DNA of 20,470 bases from Bacteroidota bacterium (GTDB lineage: Bacteria > Bacteroidota > Bacteroidia > B-17B0 > Aurantibacillaceae). Positions 13,835 to 20,470 of this stretch are shown one piece after another. The notes beneath the pieces were generated by a model that saw nothing but the letters and a program-made list of their open reading frames with translations, had not been told where the DNA came from and searched no databases. Numbering within the stretch: position 1 is the first letter of the stretch; each line of letters begins with the position of its first letter. The stretch spans positions 1 through 20,470 of the forward strand of contig SYEI01000410.1 of NCBI GenBank assembly GCA_005800865.1, in the 5' to 3' direction. Made by a program: the position numbers and the translations under genes.

Positions 13835-16800
13835 ATGCTAAATAAAATAATTGATTTTTCCATTAGGAATAAACTCATCATTGGGCTTTTTGTGATAGCC
13901 CTTATTGGTTATGGTACTTATGAGGTAACTAAGTTGCCTATTGATGCTGTGCCAGATATCACTAATAATCAAGTTCAAGTTATTACCGTAGCACCATCTT
14001 TTGGCGCAACAGATATTGAACGATTGGTTACTTTTCCCATTGAACAAGCAAACAATAATATATCGGGACTAAAAGAAATCAGAAGTTTTTCGCGCTTTGG
14101 TTTATCATTAGTCACCATTGTATTCGACGACGACGTTGATATTTATTGGGCAAGACAACAAGTAGCGGAACGCCTACAAAATGTACAATCTCAAATACCG
14201 CAAGGTATTGGTACTCCCGAATTAGGACCGGTATCTACTGGCTTAGGAGAAATTTACCAATATGTGGTTAGAGCCAAAGAGGGTTACGAAAAAAAATATA
14301 ACGAAACCGAATTACGCACCATACAAGATTGGTTAGTGCGACGACAATTATTGGGTGTAAAAGGCGTAGCAGAGGTAAGTAGTTTTGGCGGTAAATTAAA
14401 ACAATTTGAAATTGCCATTGATCCAAATAAATTGCAATCGCATAACATTACTATTCATGATGTATTTACTGCATTAGAAACTAATAATCAAAACACAGGA
14501 GGGACCTATATTGAAAAAGGTCCAACCGTTTTGTTTATTAGAAGTGAAGGTTTAATAGGTAGCATTAGTGATATTGAAAACATATCAATTAAAGCGACTA
14601 ACAGCGGAAACCCTTTATTTATAAGAGATGTGGCTGAAGTTAAAATTGGCCACGCTACCCGTTATGGCGCCATGTGTTATAATGATAAAGGCGAAGTATC
14701 TGGTGCGGTAGTGATGATGCTGAAAGGAGCCAACAGTAGCGATGTGATTAAAAATGTGAAAGAACGCGTTGTTCAAATTCAAAAGTCATTACCAGAAGGT
14801 GTTGTCATCGAACCTTTTTTAGATAGAACTAAAATGGTGAACAATGCCATTGGCACAGTGGAGCAAAATTTATTAGAAGGCGCTTTGATTGTAATTTTTG
14901 TTTTGGTATTATTTTTAGGAAACTTCAGAGCAGGTTTGTTAGTTGCTTCTGTCATTCCTTTAGCGATGTTATTTGCCATTATATTAATGAACACCTTTGG
15001 CGTGAGTGGAAACTTAATGAGCCTTGGTGCTTTGGATTTTGGTTTGATTGTAGATGGCGCTGTGATTATTGTAGAGGCCGTCATGCATCAACTTACACAT
15101 GGCAAAAAATTTAAACATATTGCGCAGTTAAATCAAGAGCAGATGGATAACGAAGTTAATTTATCTGCCAGCAAAATGATGAATAGCGCGGTGTTTGGAC
15201 AAGTGATAATTTTAGTCGTATACCTTCCGATATTTACTTTACAAGGTATTGAAGGAAAAATGTTTAAGCCAATGGCACAAACAGTAGCCTTTGCATTATT
15301 GGGTGCTTTTGTTTTATCACTCACTTACATTCCAATGATGAGCGCTTTATTTTTAAGTAAAAAAACAAAACATAAAATCAACATTTCTGATAAATTAATG
15401 ATATGGGTTGAAAGAGGCTATCAACATACTCTAGCAAAAGTATTGCGTTATCCTAAGCTTATTATTTCGAGTGTTATTGTATTATTTGTTTCTGCTATTG
15501 TTACACTTACTTTTTTAGGTGGAGAATTTATACCTGCCTTAGAAGAAGGTGATTTTGCTTTAGAAATGAGAGTATTACCTGGAAGTAATTTAAACACCAG
15601 CATAGAAAGTGCCACAAAAGCATCAGCTATTTTAAAGAGTAAATTCCCAGAAGTTATAAAAATTGTTTCTAAAATTGGTAGCGGTGAGGTGCCAACAGAT
15701 CCAATGCCTATTGATGCAGGCGATGTGATGATTATTTTAAAAGATAAATCAGAATGGACTTCTGCAAAAACATTTCCTGAACTAGCCGAAAAAATGGGAA
15801 AAGAATTGGAAGTTGTTTTAGGTACCACTTTTAGTTTTCAGTTTCCTGTTCAAATGCGATTTAACGAATTGATGACAGGCGCTAAACAAGATGTGGTTTG
15901 TAAAATATTTGGTGAGAACTTAGATACACTTGCGGCTTACGCGGAAAAGTTAGGTGCTCTTGCAAATCAAGTAGAAGGCGCTAAAAATTTATATGTAGAA
16001 CCAGTAACTGGAATGCCCGAAATATTAATTGAGTATAATCGAGCAGCTATTGCTCAATATCATTTGAATATTGCGGACATTAATAAAGTAGTGAATACTG
16101 CTTTTGCAGGACAAAGCACAGGACAATTATTTGAAGGTGAAAAACGATTTGATGTGGTTGTTCGTTTAAATACGGATAAGCGAAAAGATTTAGATGACAT
16201 TAAAGATCTCTTAGTTCCTACTCCTCAAGGCACACAAATTCCTTTATATCAATTAGCGGAAGTAAGTATTAAAAACGGACCAAATCAAATACAACGTGAA
16301 GACGCTAAACGAAGAATTGTTGTTGGATTTAATGTGAGAGGAAGAGATGTACAAAGTATTGTTAACGAACTACAACAAAAAGTTGAGAAGCAAATTAAAT
16401 TTCCTGCAGGTTATTATGTGACGTATGGCGGTGCTTTTGAAAATCTGAATGCAGCGAAACAACGATTACTAATTGCTGTTCCAGTGTCGTTAGTCATGAT
16501 TTTTATTTTATTGTTTTTTGCATTTAATTCTGTGAAACAAGGCTTACTTATTTACTCTGCCATTCCTTTATCTGCTATTGGCGGAATTTTCTTTTTAGCA
16601 TTAAGAGGCATGCCATTTAGTATTAGTGCAGGCGTTGGCTTTATTGCTTTGTTTGGAGTTGCCGTGCTAAATGGCATTGTGCTTATTGCAGAATTTAACC
16701 GATTAAAAAAAGAAGGCATGAATAATTTACAACGCATTGTATTGATGGGAACTAAGGTTCGTTTACGCCCAGTGATGATGACAGCCTTTGTAGCTTCATT

Positions 16801-18187
16801 AGGGTTTTTACCAATGGCTATTAGTAATGGGGCAGGGGCTGAGGTTCAGCGGCCTTTAGCTACCGTTGTGATTGGTGGATTAATGATTGCAACCTTTTTG
16901 ACCTTGTTTGTTTTGCCAATACTTTATATTCTATTTGAAAGTGGAGTTAAAATGAAAGTAAAGAACATCTCAAAAGTAACATCCGTTATTTTAGTTTTTG
17001 GCTTCATGTCGTTTAATGCAAATGCACAAAGCCCCATTAATTTGCAAGCAGCTATTGATACAGCTCTTAAAAATAATTTGAGTGTTAAAAACGAAAAACT
17101 GAAAGCGGAGTATCAGAAAAAAATAATTAAGACTTCTGCCTCGATACCTCAAGCTAATATTGTTGGCGAATACGGACAAATTAATAGTTATTTTAACGAC
17201 AATCGTTTTGGTGCATCACAGTCGTTTAACTTCCCAACCGTTTATATCAATCAAAAGCAACTGTTAAATGAAGAGTGGAATATTTCATTAATGAATGTAA
17301 CCATAAAGGAAGCAGAAACTAAAAAAATGGTGCGGCAATCGTTTTATTTGTTTTTATATCTAAAACAAAAAGAAAAATTACTGTTAAAAAATGATAGCAT
17401 GTATGCTAATTTTTTAGAGAAAGCAACGATGCGTTTTAATAAAGGAGAGAGCAATGTGTTGGAAAAGGCAACTGCCGAATCGCAGCGGGGAACCATTGCT
17501 ATTCAATTAAAACAATTGCAGCAAGATATTGATATTGCTAAATTACAGTTTAAGTTATTATTAAATACCCTAACTGATTTTGTGCCAACAGAAACGGATT
17601 TAAAATTAAACTTAGATGTAAACGCTGATAACACGGTTATTAATCAGCACCCCTTATTGAAGATAATGGAGCAACAAAAAAAGATTTCTATGATTTCAAG
17701 AAAATTAGAGAGGTCTAAGTTGTTGCCAGACTTTAATATTGGTTATTATAATATGACGATGCAAGGTTCGGGCTCAGATAATAAAACCTACACGTCATCT
17801 ACTAGATTTCAATCGGTGCAATTGGGATTAGGAATTCCTTTATTTTTTGGAGCTCAAAAAGCAAAAATGAATGCAGCAAAAATTAATCAATCTATTTCAG
17901 AGAATTTGTATCAGCTTGAAAAAAATGTTTTGCAAAATCAATATCAAAGCTTACTAATGCAACATCAAGCAAATACAATAGCGCTTACTTATTTTGAAAA
18001 TACCGGATTAAAAAATGCACAATTGATTTTTGAAACAGCCAATAAGCAATTTAGCAATGGCGAAATTGATTACCTCGATTGGGTGATGCTGACTAATCAA
18101 GCCATCAATCTTCAGTCTAATTACATGGATGCTGTTAAAAGCTACAATGAAACCATTATTCAAATTAATTACTTAATCACTAAATAA
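13835..18187 (+). CDS. czcA: CzcA-type heavy-metal RND efflux pump fused to a TolC-like outer-membrane channel domain
   Basis: A proton-driven metal exporter of 1450 residues. Residues 1-~1035 are a full HME-RND transporter: first helix at ~15-30, porter loops, the motif DFGLIVDGAVIIVEA with Asp401, Asp407 and Glu414 in TM4 (matching the essential Asp402/Asp408/Glu415 of CzcA), and a second helical half ending at ILYILFESG (~1036). The DFGx3DGAx3VE motif is the divalent-cation type. Glu also stands where CusA has the Cu/Ag methionines in GDFALEMRVLPG and RFNELMTG, so Zn/Co/Cd/Ni is more likely than Cu/Ag. Residues ~1040-1450 are a separate unit: a signal-peptide-like stretch ending NANAQS, then coiled-coil outer-membrane efflux (TolC/CzcC) repeats such as LQAAIDTALKNNLSVKNEKL and FETANKQFSNGEIDYLDWV. 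Such fusions are known in Bacteroidota. An in-frame ATG at 16952 (Met1040) begins the signal-like segment. The adaptor gene follows after 10 bases. Confidence 0.95.
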   Translation: MLNKIIDFSIRNKLIIGLFVIALIGYGTYEVTKLPIDAVPDITNNQVQVITVAPSFGATDIERLVTFPIEQANNNISGLKEIRSFSRFGLSLVTIVFDDDVDIYWARQQVAERLQNVQSQIPQGIGTPELGPVSTGLGEIYQYVVRAKEGYEKKYNETELRTIQDWLVRRQLLGVKGVAEVSSFGGKLKQFEIAIDPNKLQSHNITIHDVFTALETNNQNTGGTYIEKGPTVLFIRSEGLIGSISDIENISIKATNSGNPLFIRDVAEVKIGHATRYGAMCYNDKGEVSGAVVMMLKGANSSDVIKNVKERVVQIQKSLPEGVVIEPFLDRTKMVNNAIGTVEQNLLEGALIVIFVLVLFLGNFRAGLLVASVIPLAMLFAIILMNTFGVSGNLMSLGALDFGLIVDGAVIIVEAVMHQLTHGKKFKHIAQLNQEQMDNEVNLSASKMMNSAVFGQVIILVVYLPIFTLQGIEGKMFKPMAQTVAFALLGAFVLSLTYIPMMSALFLSKKTKHKINISDKLMIWVERGYQHTLAKVLRYPKLIISSVIVLFVSAIVTLTFLGGEFIPALEEGDFALEMRVLPGSNLNTSIESATKASAILKSKFPEVIKIVSKIGSGEVPTDPMPIDAGDVMIILKDKSEWTSAKTFPELAEKMGKELEVVLGTTFSFQFPVQMRFNELMTGAKQDVVCKIFGENLDTLAAYAEKLGALANQVEGAKNLYVEPVTGMPEILIEYNRAAIAQYHLNIADINKVVNTAFAGQSTGQLFEGEKRFDVVVRLNTDKRKDLDDIKDLLVPTPQGTQIPLYQLAEVSIKNGPNQIQREDAKRRIVVGFNVRGRDVQSIVNELQQKVEKQIKFPAGYYVTYGGAFENLNAAKQRLLIAVPVSLVMIFILLFFAFNSVKQGLLIYSAIPLSAIGGIFFLALRGMPFSISAGVGFIALFGVAVLNGIVLIAEFNRLKKEGMNNLQRIVLMGTKVRLRPVMMTAFVASLGFLPMAISNGAGAEVQRPLATVVIGGLMIATFLTLFVLPILYILFESGVKMKVKNISKVTSVILVFGFMSFNANAQSPINLQAAIDTALKNNLSVKNEKLKAEYQKKIIKTSASIPQANIVGEYGQINSYFNDNRFGASQSFNFPTVYINQKQLLNEEWNISLMNVTIKEAETKKMVRQSFYLFLYLKQKEKLLLKNDSMYANFLEKATMRFNKGESNVLEKATAESQRGTIAIQLKQLQQDIDIAKLQFKLLLNTLTDFVPTETDLKLNLDVNADNTVINQHPLLKIMEQQKKISMISRKLERSKLLPDFNIGYYNMTMQGSGSDNKTYTSSTRFQSVQLGLGIPLFFGAQKAKMNAAKINQSISENLYQLEKNVLQNQYQSLLMQHQANTIALTYFENTGLKNAQLIFETANKQFSNGEIDYLDWVMLTNQAINLQSNYMDAVKSYNETIIQINYLITK

Positions 18188-18197
18188 CATTACTAAA

Positions 18198-19301
18198 ATG
18201 AAAAACATATTTGTCATATTAATCATTTCACTTATAGTAGCTTCTTGTGGAGGCACTAAAAGCGAAGAAACGGAAGCTGTTGCTGCTATTGAAACTACGG
18301 TAACTTTAAACGAAGCACAATATAAAAGTGCTAACATTGTCACAGGAAAACTAGAGAAGAGAGAAATCTCTACGGTTTTAAAACTGAACGGAAAAATTGA
18401 TGTGCCGCCACAAAATATGGTTTCGGTAAGCACACCTTTTGGAGGCTTTTTAAAATCCACTAAATTATTGCCAGGCATGCATGTTAAAAAAGGAGAAGTG
18501 TTGGCAACGATGGAAGATCAACAATACATTCAATTGCAGCAGGAATATTTAACAGTAAAATCAAAATTAACTTATGCTGAAAACGAATACAATCGCCAAA
18601 AAGAATTAAACCAAAGTAAAGCTAGCAGCGATAAAGTATTTCAGCAAACCGAAATGGATTATAAAACTCAACGAATTTCGTTAAGTGCTTTAGCTGAAAA
18701 ATTGAGATTGATTAATATTAATCCAGATAATTTAAATGAGTCTAATTTATCAAGAAGTATTAATGTCCATTCTTCTATTGACGGCTTTGTATCAAAAGTA
18801 AATGTGAACATTGGAAAGTATGTTAACCCATCTGATGTATTATTTGAATTGATTAATCCAGAGGATATACATTTGAATTTAGCAGTGTTTGAGAAAGATT
18901 TAGATAAATTATCTATTGGACAAAAACTATTAGCCTTTAATAATAATCAACCCAACAAAAAACATCCTTGTGAAATTATTTTAATTAGTCAGGATTTATC
19001 AGCAGATAGAAGCGCCGATGTTCACTGTCATTTTGAAGATTATGATAAAACTTTATTACCAGGCATGTACATGAATGCTGAGGTGGAGATTAAGTTACAA
19101 AACGCCTTGTCCGTTAATGAAGACGCTATCGTTAGCCACGAGGGGAAAGATTATGTTTTTTTAGAAAAAGGAAATCGACAATTTGAAATAGTTGAAGTAA
19201 AGAAAGGTGTTACTGAAAATGGTTTTTCGGAAATTAGCACATTAGAAGGCAAAGATATGTTGAACGCATCTATTGTTACAAAGGCGCATACGTTTTATTA
19301 A
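18198..19301 (+). CDS. czcB: RND efflux periplasmic adaptor lipoprotein (CzcB/CusB type)
   Basis: The 367-residue membrane fusion protein links the inner-membrane pump to the outer-membrane channel. The signal peptide ends in a lipobox (LIVASC, Cys17). The lipoyl-like half-motif STPFGGFLKSTKLLPGMHVK (~75-94) is followed by the hairpin of heptads (LQQEYLTVKSKLTYAENEYN to ALAEKLRLI, ~112-175) and the second lipoyl half SIDGFVSKVNVNIGKYVNP. A beta-barrel (LNLAVFEKDLDKLSIGQKLL) and a membrane-proximal domain close the chain. No His- or Met-rich metal tail is present, unlike some CusB/CzcB proteins. It is 10 bases after the pump-channel fusion, which explains the absence of a separate czcC gene. 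The metal specificity comes from the pump; the adaptor alone does not show it. Confidence 0.93.
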   Translation: MKNIFVILIISLIVASCGGTKSEETEAVAAIETTVTLNEAQYKSANIVTGKLEKREISTVLKLNGKIDVPPQNMVSVSTPFGGFLKSTKLLPGMHVKKGEVLATMEDQQYIQLQQEYLTVKSKLTYAENEYNRQKELNQSKASSDKVFQQTEMDYKTQRISLSALAEKLRLININPDNLNESNLSRSINVHSSIDGFVSKVNVNIGKYVNPSDVLFELINPEDIHLNLAVFEKDLDKLSIGQKLLAFNNNQPNKKHPCEIILISQDLSADRSADVHCHFEDYDKTLLPGMYMNAEVEIKLQNALSVNEDAIVSHEGKDYVFLEKGNRQFEIVEVKKGVTENGFSEISTLEGKDMLNASIVTKAHTFY

Positions 19302-19342
19302 TGCAATTGAAAAATAGGGCAGAAGAATAATTTCTTTAAATG

Positions 19343-19384
19343 ATAAAAGCAGAAAGACCTAATGTTTTTCTGCTTTTATTTTTA
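19343..19384. terminator. Bidirectional terminator between czcB and the DUF2167 gene
   Basis: Arms ATAAAAGCAGAAA (19343-19355) and TTTCTGCTTTTAT (19367-19379) pair perfectly over 13 bases around an 11-base loop. T-rich sequence follows on the plus strand (to 19384), and the A-rich flank gives U-rich ends on the minus strand. It lies between two convergent genes, ending 22 bases before the minus-strand gene's stop, so it probably serves both. Confidence 0.82.
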
Positions 19385-19401
19385 GTTGCTACAGTTTATT
19401 T

Positions 19402-20334
19402 TTATGTCTTAGTAACGGGCATGTTGTTGTCCATATCCTGATTTTTATCTTTACGATTTTTCACCCATTTCCAAATCCCACCAAACGCAGCGGCTACTGC
19501 AATAAAAATTAACTTAATATACTTTGCAAACAAAGCCCATAAACCCACTTTTGCTAAAACTTTACCTGCCACTAATCCGCCGATAGACCATGCGGCTACT
19601 TCATCAACACTTGAATCGTAATCCGAGTATTGATTTCCTGGAGTAAATTTTACAGAGGATAACAAGTAATTAATAACAGGTTTTACTTCTGTTAACGATG
19701 ACATTTTTCCAACGGCATTCATGGATAAAACACCTTTTCTTCCTAAAATTCTCACATCATAGTTTAATGTGTTGTCGGTGGCTTCACCAAATTTAAATTC
19801 TTTAGCCCAATGCAAAACTTTTCTGTCTTTATCATAAAATGGTGTAGAGGCCCAATTAATTAATTCTATTTTATCATATCCTTCTTTTATTCTTTCAGTA
19901 TTTGATTCTGATGTTTCTTTTTTCATGGTAGTTAATAATTCTGCATAGTCCATGTCTTCTGCATCACCATCTTCCACATAACCCATTTCATCAAAACTAA
20001 TGGTGAATGCCCATGAGTTTTCATCTAAAGGCGTATATTTTTCTGGGAACAACATACCAATAATGCCATTCGCATTAGGATTTCCCCACAAATCTACTAA
20101 CACTGTTTTTGATTGAGCTGCATCTAAAAATCGTAATCCTTTTGGAACATCTATTGTTGCAAACCCACCATCTAAAGTTATTTGACCTGTTTGGTATTTA
20201 AATGTGCCATTAATGGAATCCAAATAATGGTTCATGACTTCTTGATACATGGCAACAGAATCTTCATGAGTAGCTTGTGAATAAGCAGAACTGAACCAAA
20301 AATTAATGGCTAGTAAACAAATGATTTTTTTCAT
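19402..20334 (-). CDS. DUF2167-family membrane-anchored protein
   Basis: The 310-residue protein has an N-terminal signal peptide (cleavage near SSAYSQ, residue 20) and a large extracytoplasmic domain. A hydrophobic region near the C-terminus (~252-290, including YIKLIFIAVAAAFGGIWKWV) is followed by a basic NRKDK stop-transfer and a short polar tail. The domain fits DUF2167: QITLDGGFATIDVPKGLRFLD, VLVDLWGNPN, GMLFPEKYTPLDENSWAFTISFDEMGYVEDGDA and the later VLHWAKEFKFG and LNYDVRILGRKGVLSM blocks. The function of DUF2167 proteins is not established to my knowledge. It is transcribed towards the efflux operon and appears unrelated to it. The upstream region (20335-20388) is very AT-rich, with a 14-bp palindrome ATTTATATATAAAT at 20366-20379 that may be part of a promoter. 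Confidence 0.9.
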   Translation of the reverse strand: MKKIICLLAINFWFSSAYSQATHEDSVAMYQEVMNHYLDSINGTFKYQTGQITLDGGFATIDVPKGLRFLDAAQSKTVLVDLWGNPNANGIIGMLFPEKYTPLDENSWAFTISFDEMGYVEDGDAEDMDYAELLTTMKKETSESNTERIKEGYDKIELINWASTPFYDKDRKVLHWAKEFKFGEATDNTLNYDVRILGRKGVLSMNAVGKMSSLTEVKPVINYLLSSVKFTPGNQYSDYDSSVDEVAAWSIGGLVAGKVLAKVGLWALFAKYIKLIFIAVAAAFGGIWKWVKNRKDKNQDMDNNMPVTKT

Positions 20335-20383
20335 AATTTTTGGTTTGTGATGATTAAGAGTTTAGATTTATATATAAATATAT

Positions 20384-20405
20384 AAAAATTGTGTTAGTTC
20401 ACAAT
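20384..20405 (-). terminator. Weak intrinsic terminator for the gene at the right edge
   Basis: On the minus strand ATTGTG-AACTAA-CACAAT (20405 to 20388) forms a 6-bp hairpin directly followed by TTTTT. It lies 16 bases after the stop codon of the partial reading frame at 20422. The symmetry could equally be an operator for the DUF2167 gene. Confidence 0.45.
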
Positions 20406-20421
20406 ACTGTAGATCAAAAAA

Positions 20422-20470
20422 TTAGGCAGGAAACACCAAACTCACACAAGCTCCATCTTCGTTTTTAAAA
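20422..20470 (-). CDS. C-terminal end of an unidentified protein (partial, 5' part off window)
   Basis: Reading the minus strand inward from the edge gives FKNEDGACVSLVFPA then TAA (20422-20424). Only 15 residues are available. The ending GACVSLVFP resembles the last strand of the ATPase domain of sensor histidine kinases, which often close with G-x-x-x-x-L-x-FP. With so little sequence this is only a suggestion. A hairpin with a T-run just downstream supports a gene end here. Confidence 0.4.
   Translation of the reverse strand, partial: FKNEDGACVSLVFPA

Noticed and set aside
14779..15084. Minus-strand open frames inside the czcA fusion gene (also 13838-14047, 15133-15324, 15448-15828, 16552-16737, 16991-17179)
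   Set aside because: They are antisense to a strongly supported gene with continuous RND homology and look like composition-driven shadows.
18173..18478. Minus-strand frame over the czcA/czcB junction
   Set aside because: It overlaps the well-supported czcB signal peptide and lipoyl region and has no recognisable domain.
20388..20405. CRP-like site ATTGTG-6-CACAAT
   Set aside because: The spacing between the TGTG and CACA halves is 6 rather than the 8 of the CRP consensus, and a T-run follows directly on the minus strand, so a terminator is the simpler reading.

Overview
The window is AT-rich and gene-dense, and it comes from a member of the Bacteroidota. The evidence is a Bacteroidota-style alternative complex III (ACIII) operon, a long urocanase, a CzcA pump fused to a TolC-like channel, a DUF5777 beta-barrel with small heme lipoproteins, and a TAnnTTTG-type promoter element. 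Shine-Dalgarno sequences are not evident. I cannot name a genus from sequence alone. It reads as an ordinary chromosomal segment: I found no integrase, transposase, CRISPR array, tRNA or rRNA. No stretch longer than 300 bases lacks a gene.

Region 1 (1-5679, minus strand) is the start of an ACIII operon, actA-actB-actC, with actC running off the left edge. ActA is a membrane-anchored hexaheme cytochrome. ActB is a lipidated, Tat-exported protein with a molybdopterin-oxidoreductase-like part and a four-cluster iron-sulfur part. ActC is an NrfD-type quinol-binding membrane subunit. Together they oxidise menaquinol and pass electrons towards a terminal oxidase. A candidate promoter and an 11-bp tandem repeat lie upstream of actA.

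Region 2 (5950-9528, minus strand) holds an unrecognised acidic 153-residue protein, an ACMSD-type amidohydrolase and a urocanate hydratase gene (hutU). hutU is cut by one in-frame TAA, and the homology continues in the same frame straight after it. A 17-bp-arm inverted repeat lies between the amidohydrolase and the small gene.

Region 3 (9610-10932, plus strand) is a single class I CPD photolyase gene, divergent from hutU.

Region 4 (11041-13344, plus strand) is a compact four-gene operon: two paralogous monoheme lipoproteins (one with an unusual CX4CH motif), a DUF5777 predicted outer-membrane beta-barrel and a YceI-family protein. It ends in a strong intrinsic terminator. The set looks like an envelope redox or lipid/quinone module of unknown function and is the best candidate here for an uncharacterised system.

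Region 5 (13358-19379, plus strand) is a heavy-metal efflux locus: a small exported or anchored protein, a CzcA-type RND pump with a fused C-terminal TolC-like channel, and a lipoprotein periplasmic adaptor. Motif residues point to divalent cations (Zn/Co/Cd/Ni type) rather than Cu/Ag. A convergent DUF2167 gene shares its terminator. The right edge holds the last 15 codons of another minus-strand gene.
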